Shown here in pieces: positions 26,249 through 35,241 of a DNA stretch of 64,000 nt. The notes beneath the pieces are model-generated. The model did not search any database and was not told the DNA's origin. It worked only from the letters and a program-made list of their open reading frames with translations. The stretch is from an uncultured Sutterella sp. GTDB taxonomy: Bacteria > Pseudomonadota > Gammaproteobacteria > Burkholderiales > Burkholderiaceae_F. The stretch's first letter is position 1. Every line of letters starts with the position of its first letter. The translations under genes and the position numbers were made by a program. The stretch lies in NCBI GenBank assembly GCA_900543805.1, contig UQTE01000001.1:254600-318599 (forward strand), in the 5' to 3' direction.

Positions 26249-26323
26249 TGGTGCGCGATACTGGTTTCGAACCAGTGACCCCTGCCGTGTGAAGGCAGTG
26301 CTCTACCACTGAGCTAACCGCGC
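26249..26323 (-). tRNA. tRNA-Val (anticodon CAC)
   Basis: Read on the minus strand, the acceptor arm GCGCGGT pairs with ATCGCGC, and the D arm, anticodon stem CTGCC/GGCAG and T arm ACTGG-TTCGAAA-CCAGT are complete. The loop TTCACAC gives anticodon CAC, reading GUG. The 3' CCA is encoded. It is downstream of rnhA on the same strand and ends at a strong terminator. Confidence 0.95.
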
Positions 26324-26393
26324 CAACTGAGAAAACGTATTATACAGACTTCAAGGAAAAATGCAAGGGTCCGGAAAGAAAAAGTTCAAAAAG

Positions 26394-26858
26394 TCAACCC
26401 GTGCGTCCGCCGATGCTGTCGCAACCCTTGTTCGCAAGCTCGTCGGCCTTCTCGTTGCCGGGTTCTCCGGCGTGTCCCTTTACCCAGCGCCACTCAATGT
26501 CGAACTGCCCGCAGAGACGGTCGAGCTCCTGCCAGAGCTCGCGGTTCTTGACGGGGGTCTTCGAGGCCGTCACCCAGTTTTTCTTTTTCCAACCATGTAT
26601 CCACTTGGTGATGCCGTCCTTGACGTAGCTGCTGTCGGTGTGAATGACGACGGGGCAGGGACGGCGGATGAGCTTCAGGGCTTCGATGACGGCCGTGAGT
26701 TCCATTTGGTTGTTGGTGACGTTCGGCGCGCCGCCGAAAATTTCCTTCGTGTGGGCGCCCCATACGAGATAGGCTCCCCAACCGCCGATCCCGGGGTTGC
26801 CTTTGGATGCGCCGTCGGTCCAAATTTCGAGTTTCTTTTCCGTGTTGTCCGTTGTCAT
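26394..26858 (-). CDS. rnhA: Ribonuclease HI
   Basis: RNase HI cuts the RNA strand of RNA-DNA hybrids. From the ATG at 26858 the protein is 154 residues, like E. coli RNase HI. It has the catalytic carboxylates in [46 protein letters not shown] and the basic handle [13 protein letters not shown], plus [17 protein letters not shown] near the end. Its start overlaps the methyltransferase stop (ATGA), so the pair is coupled, as in the yafS-rnhA neighbourhood of other proteobacteria. The frame continues upstream only as a shadow of the methyltransferase. Confidence 0.96.
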   Translation of the reverse strand: MTTDNTEKKLEIWTDGASKGNPGIGGWGAYLVWGAHTKEIFGGAPNVTNNQMELTAVIEALKLIRRPCPVVIHTDSSYVKDGITKWIHGWKKKNWVTASKTPVKNRELWQELDRLCGQFDIEWRWVKGHAGEPGNEKADELANKGCDSIGGRTG

Positions 26859-27637
26859 GGCTGAGTGTCGATTTTCGAAGAGAGCGGGCGCGGGACGGTT
26901 TTTTGCCCCGCTTTGCCGGCAAGAGCGCTGAGTGTATCCGTAAACGAAGTCGTGACGGGCGGAATGCGGCCGGGGATTTTCTTGACGGCAGAGAGAAGAT
27001 AGAGATTCCCGCACTGCGGAAACCAACGGTCTCCCGCCTTGTCGAGCCACCGCCAACGGTTGAGCGCCGTAAGACGCCGACATGCCGGGCGATAAATGCC
27101 GAAGTGACCTTCCTCCGTTCTCAGTCCCAAAAGAGCGAACCAGTCCTTGAGGCGCGGAACGCTGATGGGCATGGTGTCGGCGGGGAGATAAGGACGACAT
27201 CCGAACCGAACGAACTGCTGATGCCACCACCAAGGGCCGAGAGGATTGAAGCCCGCCAGAAAGAGACGGCCTTCGGGGGCCAGAACGCGGACCGCTTCGG
27301 CGAGGAGTTGTTGCGGTACGGGTGAAAAGTCGAGACTGTGCGGCAAAACGACCAGATCGAAGCTTTCGTTCGCAAAGGGGAGCGCTTCAGGAAGTCCCCT
27401 GACGAGATGCCAGTCCTCGCGAAGCGACTCTTCCCTCTCAGAAGGCAGATCGGAAAGGAGGAGCCAGTGTTCCTTCATGCCGTTGGCGCGCAGTGTGTCG
27501 AGAAACGGCATTCCAACCTGCAGGGCGCGGTCGCCGAGGACGTGCTCGACCATCCCGTCGAGAAGGCGGGATTCCCACTGTCGGACAACTTGTCCTGGCG
27601 GAGACTGAAAAAAGGAAAGCGTGTCTTCGGTCGGCAT
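26855..27637 (-). CDS. SAM-dependent methyltransferase, YafS-like
   Basis: The 260-residue protein resembles class I methyltransferases of the YafS type found beside rnhA. The SAM-binding first motif ([13 protein letters not shown]) is degenerate compared with the usual glycine-rich loop. Later motifs are clear: [20 protein letters not shown] and [20 protein letters not shown]. The C-terminal part is Trp- and Arg-rich ([13 protein letters not shown]). The substrate is unknown. It overlaps rnhA by four bases and is divergent from mltD, matching the gammaproteobacterial mltD-gloB-yafS-rnhA region apart from the missing gloB. Confidence 0.82.
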   Translation of the reverse strand: MPTEDTLSFFQSPPGQVVRQWESRLLDGMVEHVLGDRALQVGMPFLDTLRANGMKEHWLLLSDLPSEREESLREDWHLVRGLPEALPFANESFDLVVLPHSLDFSPVPQQLLAEAVRVLAPEGRLFLAGFNPLGPWWWHQQFVRFGCRPYLPADTMPISVPRLKDWFALLGLRTEEGHFGIYRPACRRLTALNRWRWLDKAGDRWFPQCGNLYLLSAVKKIPGRIPPVTTSFTDTLSALAGKAGQKTVPRPLSSKIDTQP

Positions 27638-27806
27638 GTCATCTCACTGAAGAAGATTCCTGATCATCGTAAGGACGGCGCCTCACGTACGCTCACCCCT
27701 TAACAGATTGTTTCGCAATCCGCGTGAAGCACACGTTAGGCCCCAAGTCTTCCGTAGAATAGTGCATTCTCCCGAAGATCGATTTTTCTTTTCCCCAACG
27801 CCCTTC

Positions 27807-29879
27807 ATGCCGCATTACTTTCCCCGTTCGCTTTTGGCGCTTGCCTTGAGCCTTTCTTTTTTCGTCGCTACTCCCGGCGCACAGGCCGCTTCGGAAGACG
27901 ACGACATTCCGGCGAGCGTCGCCAATGCCGAAGCCCTTCCTGCGGACGATGCGAGTTCGGTGGAGGAGCTCGGCGTGCCGTCCGACGTGTGGGAGCGAAT
28001 CCGCCGCGGCTACGCCATGCCGGTGCTGCAGTCGAAGCTCGTGGACCGTTGGGTGGATTTCTACACAAGGGATCCGGCGTATCTTCGCCGCATGAGCGAA
28101 CGGGCGGGACAGTACCTCTACCACATCGTGGAGGAAATTGAAAACCGCGGCATGCCGACCGAACTCGCTCTGCTTCCCTTCGTGGAAAGCGCCTTTCAGG
28201 CGGAAGCGCTCTCCCGGGCGAAGGCGGCTGGGCTGTGGCAGTTCATGCCGGCCACGGGCAAGGCCTACGACCTCGCGCAGAACCTGTGGCGGGACGATCG
28301 GCGCGATGTGCTGGAGAGCACCCGGGCGGCGCTGGATTATTTTGAGTATCTGCACGGGATGTTCGGGGACTGGCATCTGGCCCTTGCCGCGTACAACTGG
28401 GGCGAAGGGAGCGTACAGCGGGCGATCCAGCGAGCCAAGCGCCGAAAGCAGCCGACGGATTACCTTCATCTGAGAATGCCGAACGAGACGGCCAACTACG
28501 TGCCGAAACTCGAGGCCGTAAAGCGCATCATTTCGGACCCCGCTCGTTACGGCATTACTTTGCCTGATGTGGGGAACGAACCTTTCTTCGTGACGATCAC
28601 GAAGCCGCGCGACATTGATATTGAAACGGCGGCGGAGCTCGCCGGCATGCCGTTGGAGGAATTCCGACGTCTGAATCCGAGCTACAAACTCCCCGTCATC
28701 GTGGCGTCTCACAACAACGTGATGCTTCTGCCCGCCGACAAGCTCGACTTTTTCGTCGACAACCTCGCGAGCTGGATGGACAGCGGTCAGCCCTTGTCGC
28801 AGTGGACGACCTATCGCCTGCAGCAGGGCGAAACGCTCGCGCAGGTGGCGGGCCGAAGCGGGATGACGGAAGATGAACTTCGCAAAGTAAACGGCATCCC
28901 CAAGGGGCGGCGTGTTCTGGCGAATTCCACGCTGCTTGTTCGTTCCACCGGAACCGAAGATCAACAGGACATCGCGGCAGAGCTTGCGAACGCCAAATTG
29001 CAGCTCTCTCCCACCACGACGTGGCGTCGCGTGACCTACCGCGTTCGCAGCGGCGACACGCTCTCGGGCATTGCACGGCGTTGGCGAATCACGATGAAGT
29101 CGATCGTCACGGCGAACCGCCTGCGCTCCGACCGTCTGCGCGTCGGTCAGCGTCTGGTGCTGACGGTCCCGAACGTGCCGCGTCAGGCCATCGCCTCGAC
29201 GCAGCGCTCCGAATCGTCGCAGCACGTCATTCACCGCGTGCGCTCGGGCGAAACGCTCTCGACCATTGCCTCGCGCTATGGCGTCAGCATTGCGCAACTT
29301 AAGATGACAAACCGCATCCGCACGAACCTCATTCGTCCGGGGCAGCGTCTTCGCATTCCGTTCGGCGGGGCCGATGCAGTGTCGGACACCAAGATCTATA
29401 CGGTGAAGGCGGGCGACACGCTCTCGACCATTGCGTCGCGCTACGGGGTATCTGTGGTTCGTCTGAAGCGTGCGAACCGCCTCTCGGGTGACTCTCTGCG
29501 GATCGGCGATCGTTTGGAAATTCCGACGCAGGTGGCGGTCTCCGAAGCGCCCAAGCGCGTCGCACAGAGTCGGACGCACCGCGTGCGCTCGGGCGAGTCG
29601 CTCTATACGATCGGAAAGCGCTACGGCGTGTCGGTCGATCGAATCAAGGCTGCGAACGGTCTTCGCCGCAACACGATCCGCGTGGGACAGGAATTGGTGA
29701 TCCCCGCCCGTTCGTCGGGTAGTGCGGCCGCGTCCGAAAGCAAGGTTCACCGCGTTCGAAGCGGCGATACGCTCTCTGAAATCGCGCGCCGTTACGGCAC
29801 GACGGTGTCGAAGTTGCGCTCCGCGAACGGTCTTTCGTCCAATCGTCTGCGCATCGGTCAGGAACTCAAGATCCCGTAA
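27807..29879 (+). CDS. mltD: Membrane-bound lytic murein transglycosylase MltD with six LysM-like repeats
   Basis: The 690-residue enzyme cleaves peptidoglycan glycan strands. The ATG at 27807 starts a signal peptide (MPHYFPRSLLALALSLSFFV), cut before ASEDDD. No lipobox Cys is evident, so the mature protein may not be lipidated. The SLT domain (about 90-270) has catalytic Glu in LPFVESAFQAEALSRAKAAG and LWQFMPATG. The C terminus holds one degenerate LysM (near 340) and five clear ones ending at the stop (each starting like VRSGDTLS and closing like LRIGQELKIP). E. coli MltD has fewer repeats. A TAGAAT box at 27755-27760 may be its promoter. Confidence 0.93.
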   Translation: MPHYFPRSLLALALSLSFFVATPGAQAASEDDDIPASVANAEALPADDASSVEELGVPSDVWERIRRGYAMPVLQSKLVDRWVDFYTRDPAYLRRMSERAGQYLYHIVEEIENRGMPTELALLPFVESAFQAEALSRAKAAGLWQFMPATGKAYDLAQNLWRDDRRDVLESTRAALDYFEYLHGMFGDWHLALAAYNWGEGSVQRAIQRAKRRKQPTDYLHLRMPNETANYVPKLEAVKRIISDPARYGITLPDVGNEPFFVTITKPRDIDIETAAELAGMPLEEFRRLNPSYKLPVIVASHNNVMLLPADKLDFFVDNLASWMDSGQPLSQWTTYRLQQGETLAQVAGRSGMTEDELRKVNGIPKGRRVLANSTLLVRSTGTEDQQDIAAELANAKLQLSPTTTWRRVTYRVRSGDTLSGIARRWRITMKSIVTANRLRSDRLRVGQRLVLTVPNVPRQAIASTQRSESSQHVIHRVRSGETLSTIASRYGVSIAQLKMTNRIRTNLIRPGQRLRIPFGGADAVSDTKIYTVKAGDTLSTIASRYGVSVVRLKRANRLSGDSLRIGDRLEIPTQVAVSEAPKRVAQSRTHRVRSGESLYTIGKRYGVSVDRIKAANGLRRNTIRVGQELVIPARSSGSAAASESKVHRVRSGDTLSEIARRYGTTVSKLRSANGLSSNRLRIGQELKIP

Positions 29880-29909
29880 ACGGATTCCCGTTCCCATGGT
29901 AGGCGAGAA

Positions 29910-29938
29910 TTGGCGAAAGGGGCCCGAATGGGTACAAT
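29910..29938 (+). promoter_or_regulatory. Promoter for fabI
   Basis: TTGGCG (29910-29915) and TACAAT (29933-29938) are spaced by 17 bases, 54 bases before the fabI start. It looks like a good sigma-70 promoter. Confidence 0.7.
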
Positions 29939-29992
29939 ACTTCCTTTCGGGAGAGAGTCTCTCCGCAACCAATTTCATAAAGAGTACTGACC

Positions 29993-30778
29993 ATGGGTTT
30001 TCTTGCTGGTAAGAAGGTTCTGATTACGGGGCTACTTTCCAACCGTTCCATCGCCTACGGCATCGCCAAGGCTTGCCATCGTGAAGGGGCCGAGCTCGCC
30101 TTCACCTATGCGGGAGACCGTTCCTGCGACCGCGTTCACGCCTTTGCCGAAGAGTTCGGCAGCGAACTCGTCTTCAAGATGGACGTGAGCAGCGACGAAG
30201 AAATTCAGTCCGCCGTGGAAGGCATCGGCAACGCCTGGGGTGCGCTCGACGGCGTCGTGCATTCGATCGGTTTTGCTCCCCGCGAAGCGATCGCCGGGGA
30301 CTTCCTCGAAGGTCTTTCCCGCGAATCCTTCAAGATCGCGATGGACATTTCCGCCTATTCCTTCCCTGCACTCGCGAAGGCCTGCCTTCCGCTGATGGAA
30401 GGTCGCAACGGCTCGGTTCTGACGCTCAGCTACCTCGGTAGCGAACGCGTGGTGCCCAACTACAACACGATGGGCCTTGCCAAGGCCGCTCTGGAAGCGA
30501 GCACGCGCTATCTCGCTTCGAGCCTCGGTCCCCGCGGCATCCGCGCGAATGCCATTTCCGCGGGTCCGATCAAGACGCTTGCCGCTTCGGGCATCAAGGA
30601 TTTCTCGAAGCTTCTCCACATCATGGAACACACGGCTCCCCTCGGCCGTACGGTTACGATCGACGAAGTCGGCAACACGGCCGCCTTCCTGCTCTCGGAC
30701 CTCTCGAGCGGCATCACGGGTGACGTGATCTACGTCGACGCCGGCTTCCACAGCGTGGCGGTTGCCGTGAACGAATAA
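29993..30778 (+). CDS. fabI: Enoyl-[acyl-carrier-protein] reductase (NADH) FabI
   Basis: FabI reduces trans-2-enoyl-ACP in the last step of fatty-acid chain elongation. The 261-residue SDR protein has the FabI variant nucleotide loop GLLSNRSIAYGIA, then DGVVHSIGFAPREA, SYLGSERVVPNYNTMGLAKA with the Tyr-x6-Lys pair, and SAGPIKTLAASGI. Length and motifs are normal. It is transcribed from the promoter just upstream, and two hairpins follow. The next gene, a LicD paralogue, is AT-rich and unrelated to fatty-acid synthesis. Confidence 0.96.
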   Translation: MGFLAGKKVLITGLLSNRSIAYGIAKACHREGAELAFTYAGDRSCDRVHAFAEEFGSELVFKMDVSSDEEIQSAVEGIGNAWGALDGVVHSIGFAPREAIAGDFLEGLSRESFKIAMDISAYSFPALAKACLPLMEGRNGSVLTLSYLGSERVVPNYNTMGLAKAALEASTRYLASSLGPRGIRANAISAGPIKTLAASGIKDFSKLLHIMEHTAPLGRTVTIDEVGNTAAFLLSDLSSGITGDVIYVDAGFHSVAVAVNE

Positions 30779-30789
30779 TTTTTACCAAA

Positions 30790-30811
30790 AGGAAAAGAAC
30801 AACCTTTTCCT
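30790..30811 (+). other. Short hairpin after fabI
   Basis: AGGAAAAG (30790-30797) and CTTTTCCT (30804-30811) are perfect arms with a six-base loop, 11 bases after the fabI stop. The stem is AT-rich and may stabilise the fabI 3' end. Confidence 0.45.
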
Positions 30812-30827
30812 ACTCTACACCATTGCG

Positions 30828-30865
30828 AAAGGGAGGAGTCTGAGAAGGTTCCTCCCTTTTCTCTG
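30828..30865 (+). terminator. Terminator between fabI and the second LicD gene
   Basis: AAAGGGAGGA (30828-30837) and TCCTCCCTTT (30850-30859) form a 10-bp stem followed by TCTC. It ends only about 10 bases before the LicD start codon, so it may also hinder translation of that gene. Confidence 0.7.
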
Positions 30866-30870
30866 TACGT

Positions 30871-31611
30871 ATGCTTGAACAAGAAGAATTGGCCTGGTTG
30901 CAACAGAGCTTAAAGGAATTTTTATTCGATTTCGATGATTTCTGTAAGAAACACGCGATTTCGTACCAGATGACTTTTGGAACGCTTCTGGGGGCAATTC
31001 GTCATCAAGGTTTCATCCCTTGGGATGACGATGTAGATGTTCTGATGACTCATGAAGATTTGGAAAAATTTCAAGAGCTTCAGAAGATTTTTGCAAAGAA
31101 ATGGAAACTTAAACAACATTCTCATAAAGGAATTTATAAACTTTACGACCTTCAGAAGATTCGACCTTGGAGTGGTTCGCCTATAGCCTTCGATATCTTT
31201 TTGATTCAAGAGACGGGAAGTGCTGGTTTGGTGACAAAACGTTGGCAGAATTTCATCCGAAATAGAAACCGTCTTCCGACTTTTTCTTTGCGAAAGGGGA
31301 TTATCAATCTTCTTAAAAATCCCCTAAGACTTTGGATGCGTTGGCTAATCGCTCGTGGAGATCATGCGTCGAATAAAAATTGCTGGCGTTACACTGAAGA
31401 AATTGTCAAATTCTCGGTTTTTCCCAAGGAGAAACTTTTTCCCTCGAAACAGTACTGGTTTGAGGGAAGAGAATTACCTGGGCCGCAGGACGCGCATTGG
31501 TGTCTGGCTCACGAGTATGGATCGGACTACATGACGCCACTTCCTCCTGAGTTGCGTAAGTCGCACAATAAGAAAAACACGGGGAGCACCAACACATGTT
31601 CCGGAAAGTAG
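30871..31611 (+). CDS. LicD family phosphotransferase, second copy (AT-rich)
   Basis: This 246-residue paralogue of the 25459-26193 LicD shares its hallmark block (MTFGTLLGAIRHQGFIPW then DDDVD), a central FDIFLIQETG and a C-terminal YGSDYMTPLPPEL. It probably transfers a phosphorylated small group to a glycan. Its base composition and codon use (AAA, TTT, ATT) are clearly more AT-rich than fabI or nadK on either side, suggesting horizontal gain. No ribosome binding site is visible before the ATG, which lies just after a terminator. Its last 16 bases overlap nadK. It may be poorly or conditionally expressed. Confidence 0.85.
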   Translation: MLEQEELAWLQQSLKEFLFDFDDFCKKHAISYQMTFGTLLGAIRHQGFIPWDDDVDVLMTHEDLEKFQELQKIFAKKWKLKQHSHKGIYKLYDLQKIRPWSGSPIAFDIFLIQETGSAGLVTKRWQNFIRNRNRLPTFSLRKGIINLLKNPLRLWMRWLIARGDHASNKNCWRYTEEIVKFSVFPKEKLFPSKQYWFEGRELPGPQDAHWCLAHEYGSDYMTPLPPELRKSHNKKNTGSTNTCSGK

Positions 31612-32498
31612 CCATCTTCGTCAAACCCACCGAAAGCCTTGCCGGTCCCCTGACCGCGTTGATTTCCGTGATCCGAAAGGCGGGCGCGGAAGTGTTTCTG
31701 GATGAACGCAGTGCCAAGACCTTGGGAGAACGTGCAGGAAGCAGGGGATACACCCGCGCGGAGCTGGGAGAGCTCTGTGACTTGGCTGTGGTGTTGGGCG
31801 GCGACGGGACCATGTTGGGCGTGGCCCGTTCCTTGGCGCCCTTCGGTACGCCCATCGTGGGGGTCAATGCCGGACGCTTGGGCTTCATCACCGACATCGT
31901 GTTGGAAGACATGGAACGTCTCCTGCCGGCCCTTCTTCAGGGACAGTGCACACGTGATGTTCGGCGGATGTTGAGCGCGGAACTCGTACGAAACGGTGAG
32001 AGTATCTTCTCCGGCCTGGCGGTCAACGACATCGGCGTAAGCCACGGTCGTGCGGGCGGCATGGTGGAGTTCATCGTCTATGTGAACGGCATTCAGATGG
32101 CGAGTCAGTCCGCCGACGGCATCATCTGTTCCACGCCCACGGGGTCGACCGCGTATTCACTGGCGGCGGGAGGTCCCTTGCTCGCGCCCATGCTTGACGG
32201 CGTGACGCTGGTTCCTGTGGCGCCTCACACCCTTTCCAACCGTCCGATCGTGTTGCCGGGGGAATCGTCGATCGACATCGAGATCACGGAAAGCCGTGAT
32301 GCTGTCGCCTACTTCGATATGCAGGAGTTTGCGGACGTGCAACCCGGGGACGTGCTGAAGATTCGTCCTTCCCAACGCACTTTCACCATGCTTCATCCGA
32401 TCGGGTATGACTACTTTGATCTGTTGCGTCGCAAGCTCAAGTGGAATTTCATGCCGACGAGTTCCCGTCAGGATCCGAACGACGGGAAAAACGGGTAA
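31596..32498 (+). CDS. nadK: NAD kinase
   Basis: NadK phosphorylates NAD to NADP. The 300-residue protein shows the GGDGTML motif (catalytic Asp), VNAGRLGFITDI, the VNDIGVSHGRAGG substrate region and the glycine-rich ADGIICSTPTGSTAYSLAAG, all typical. GGGGAG lies upstream of the ATG at 31596, inside the LicD coding tail, so nadK may be read from a transcript that crosses the LicD gene or from an internal promoter. recN follows 38 bases later, the conserved betaproteobacterial nadK-recN order. Confidence 0.95.
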   Translation: MFRKVAIFVKPTESLAGPLTALISVIRKAGAEVFLDERSAKTLGERAGSRGYTRAELGELCDLAVVLGGDGTMLGVARSLAPFGTPIVGVNAGRLGFITDIVLEDMERLLPALLQGQCTRDVRRMLSAELVRNGESIFSGLAVNDIGVSHGRAGGMVEFIVYVNGIQMASQSADGIICSTPTGSTAYSLAAGGPLLAPMLDGVTLVPVAPHTLSNRPIVLPGESSIDIEITESRDAVAYFDMQEFADVQPGDVLKIRPSQRTFTMLHPIGYDYFDLLRRKLKWNFMPTSSRQDPNDGKNG

Positions 32499-32536
32499 AT
32501 TTATAAAACCTTTGTTTCCAGCCCTCGGGGATTCCC

Positions 32537-34192
32537 ATGCTTCTGACGCTCAGCCTGCGTGATTTCGTCATCGTCGAGTCTCTCAATCTGGACGTACAGT
32601 CCGGCTTTACCGTTCTGACCGGCGAAACCGGCGCGGGGAAATCCATTCTGATCGACGCTCTGCAGCTTATTCTGGGGGCGAGAGGCGACTCGGGGGTGGT
32701 TCGCGAAGGGGCGGAGCGCACGCAAATTATTGCGGAATTCACGCTTGCCGAACGCACCAAAGCCTGGCTCAACGCCAATGAATTGGACGTGGGGGAAGAC
32801 ACGCTTCTGATTCGCAGAACGGTCGACGTAAAGGGGCGGTCGCGAGCTTGGGTGAACGGGATCGCCGTTACGGCCGCGCAGTTGCGCGAGCTTGGGGAAA
32901 CGCTCGTAGACGTGCACGGGCAACACGCGCATCAGTCACTGCTCAAGTCTTCCTATCAGTTGAAGCTCCTCGACGATTTTGCGGAGAATGGCGACGTTCT
33001 CAAAAAGGTTCGGGAAGCGTTCGATGCGTGGACCAAGGCGCGAAAGACGCTGGAGGAAGCGACGGCCAATGCCGACGCCCTGGCGGAAAAAACGGAGCGT
33101 CTGCAGTGGATGATCGAGGACTTGGAGTCGCTCAATCCCAAGAAAAACGAGTGGGAGACGCTTAATCAGGAACACTCCCGTTTGGCTCACGGCGTTGCCA
33201 TTCGCGAAGGACTAGATTCGGCTTTGGAAACGCTTCATGATGGCGAAGCAAACGCCACGGAACTCCTGGCATCTGTTCATGGAAAACTGATGGGTTTGGC
33301 GCGCTACGACGAGCGGCTTGCCGCCATTGCCGAGACACTCTCCACGGGTATGGATCTTGTGGAAGAGGCGGCGCAGGACGTGATGCGATATGTCGACCGC
33401 AATGATCTGGATGAAGACCGTTTCGAAAAGGTCGACCGTCGTGTGTCCGCCTACTACGAACTTGCGAGAAAGTTCCGTTGCGAACCGGAAACGCTCTTTG
33501 AACGACTGGAGAACGCACGCAACGAACTCAAGAACCTTACGTCCGTAAAGGACGTGAAGGCTCTGGAGAAAGCGGAAAAGAAGGCTCTCGAAACCTATCA
33601 TGCGCGGGCCTCGGAACTCACTAAGCGGCGCGAAGAGGCCGGCAAGCGCCTTGCCAATGCCGTGACGGAAGAGATGCAGACGTTGGCCATGAAGGGCGCT
33701 CGAATGGAAACCGCCTTGATTCCGAACTCGCCTTCCGCCAACGGATCCGAACACTGCGAATTTCTAATTGCCGGTCATGCGGGCGTGCAGACGCGGTCGC
33801 TACAGAAGGTGGCTTCGGGGGGCGAACTCGCGCGCATCAGTTTGGCGATTGCCGTCATTACGGCCAAGATCACGCCGGTTCCCACGTTAATCTTTGACGA
33901 AGTGGACAGCGGTATCGGCGGTGCCACGGCCGAGGTGGTAGGATGCCTTCTTCGACAGTTGGGGAGCGACCGACAGGTCTTGTGCGTCACTCATTTGCCG
34001 CAGGTGGCCGCTTGCGGGCACCACCATTGGCGCGTGGAAAAGACGCAGAGGGACGGGAAAACGCAGAGCAACCTGCGCGTCCTCTCGCCCGATGACCGAG
34101 TGGAGGAAGTGGCGCGAATGTTGGCTGGCATTTCCATTACGGACAGCACCAAGTCGGTCGCGCGGGAAATGCTCGCACAACCGGCTGTCTAA
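32537..34192 (+). CDS. recN: DNA repair protein RecN
   Basis: RecN is an SMC-like ATPase used in double-strand break repair. The 551-residue product begins LLTLSLRDFVIVESLNLDVQ and has Walker A GETGAGKSILIDALQL. A long coiled-coil middle (about 150-370) is followed by the signature ASGGELARISLAIAVI, Walker B PTLIFDEVDSGIGG and CVTHLPQVAACGHHH. Length matches E. coli RecN. It is the last gene of the nadK-recN unit and converges on the heptosyltransferase-like gene with only five bases between stops and no visible terminator. Confidence 0.95.
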   Translation: MLLTLSLRDFVIVESLNLDVQSGFTVLTGETGAGKSILIDALQLILGARGDSGVVREGAERTQIIAEFTLAERTKAWLNANELDVGEDTLLIRRTVDVKGRSRAWVNGIAVTAAQLRELGETLVDVHGQHAHQSLLKSSYQLKLLDDFAENGDVLKKVREAFDAWTKARKTLEEATANADALAEKTERLQWMIEDLESLNPKKNEWETLNQEHSRLAHGVAIREGLDSALETLHDGEANATELLASVHGKLMGLARYDERLAAIAETLSTGMDLVEEAAQDVMRYVDRNDLDEDRFEKVDRRVSAYYELARKFRCEPETLFERLENARNELKNLTSVKDVKALEKAEKKALETYHARASELTKRREEAGKRLANAVTEEMQTLAMKGARMETALIPNSPSANGSEHCEFLIAGHAGVQTRSLQKVASGGELARISLAIAVITAKITPVPTLIFDEVDSGIGGATAEVVGCLLRQLGSDRQVLCVTHLPQVAACGHHHWRVEKTQRDGKTQSNLRVLSPDDRVEEVARMLAGISITDSTKSVAREMLAQPAV

Positions 34193-34197
34193 CGGTC

Positions 34198-35139
34198 TCA
34201 AGCCGCGCAAAGACGGGTGAGTTCTCCAAGCACGGTATCGACGGAGGGCCACCCGTCTTTTTCGTTCCCCAGAACCACGGCCTTGGGGTTCCACGGACTC
34301 GTGCGGGTGATGTCGGTAACGCCGATCAACGTGATCTGCGGCACCGAAACGGCGGCCGCGATATGACTCACGCCCGAATCGTTGGCGACGACGACCGCCG
34401 CCTTCTTGGCGAGTGCGGCAAACGTACCGAGCGTCGTGGGCGGAAGAATGCGGGCGTCCGGACAGGCTTCCTTGGCTTCGGCCGCTTCGTCGGGAGACGG
34501 AAAGACGATGGGTTCGACCCCCATTTCACGAAGCGGGGCGCAGAGCGCATTGAAGTGCGGCCAGGACTTCTTTTTGCCGTGGTGCATGCCGCGCGCTACG
34601 GGCGCGAGCAGAGCAAAGCGAGAGGGAATGTCGTACTTCTCAATGAGATTGCGGGCTCCCGCTTCGTGACGCGTCAGAAGCTTCAATTCCAATTGCGGCG
34701 GCACCGTATCCCATGCGGGTTTCGCGCCCCAGGCAAGCAAAGCAGAGTGTGCGAGAGTGAAGAAGCGCTCCACTTCGTGCATCTTGCTCGGTTCGGGCAG
34801 TTTCTTGTCGAGGAGAAAACCGCGGCCGTCCGTGCCAAAGCCTGCACTGGCCACGCGTCCGATGGTAAAGAGCAGAGCGGAACTGAAGGAATTGGGAAAA
34901 AGAAGGCCGCGGGGCTTCTCTCCGAGGACGGCGGCTAGTCTGCGGATGCGGCCCATGTCTTCCGTTACGTGGCCTTCGATGGGATCGAAACGCCAGCCCA
35001 TGCCGGCAAACAAGTCTCCGGCCCAACGTTTTCCGACGAGGACGGGCATGAAGCCGCTTTGCTCGAGCAACTGAAGACCGGGCAACGCCATGCAGCAGTC
35101 GCCGATGTGATTGGGAAGTCGACAGAGAATGTTGGGCAT
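34198..35139 (-). CDS. Glycosyltransferase family 9 (heptosyltransferase, WaaF/WaaC-like)
   Basis: The 313-residue protein matches GT9 heptosyltransferases, which add ADP-heptose residues to the LPS inner core in the cytoplasm. It begins PNILCRLPNHIGDCCMALPG (the family's RxxxxIGD N terminus) and has LLAPVARGMHHGKKKSWPHF and the C-terminal VVANDSGVSHIAAAVSVP followed by TDITRTSPW. Which heptose it adds cannot be decided, and a distant variant with another sugar is possible. The ATG at 35139 is preferred; the long upstream open frame is only antisense to msbA. It is divergent from msbA. Confidence 0.85.
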   Translation of the reverse strand: MPNILCRLPNHIGDCCMALPGLQLLEQSGFMPVLVGKRWAGDLFAGMGWRFDPIEGHVTEDMGRIRRLAAVLGEKPRGLLFPNSFSSALLFTIGRVASAGFGTDGRGFLLDKKLPEPSKMHEVERFFTLAHSALLAWGAKPAWDTVPPQLELKLLTRHEAGARNLIEKYDIPSRFALLAPVARGMHHGKKKSWPHFNALCAPLREMGVEPIVFPSPDEAAEAKEACPDARILPPTTLGTFAALAKKAAVVVANDSGVSHIAAAVSVPQITLIGVTDITRTSPWNPKAVVLGNEKDGWPSVDTVLGELTRLCAA

Positions 35140-35178
35140 GAGAGTCCTTTTTACCAACTGTGAATTTCGCGCGGAGCC

Positions 35179-35208
35179 TTGGCATTGTAGCGGGTAAGCC
35201 GCTATGAT
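35179..35208 (+). promoter_or_regulatory. Promoter for msbA-waaG-waaP
   Basis: TTGGCA (35179-35184) and TATGAT (35203-35208) are 18 bases apart, 34 bases before the msbA start, in the divergent gap with the heptosyltransferase-like gene. Confidence 0.6.
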
Positions 35209-35241
35209 GAGTAGCCTTTTGACAGACGGAAAAAGTAATCG

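Noticed and set aside
29030..29879. Tandem DNA repeat or minisatellite
   Set aside because: The repetitive look comes from the LysM modules of MltD, which are in frame and diverged; it is coding duplication, not an independent repeat element.
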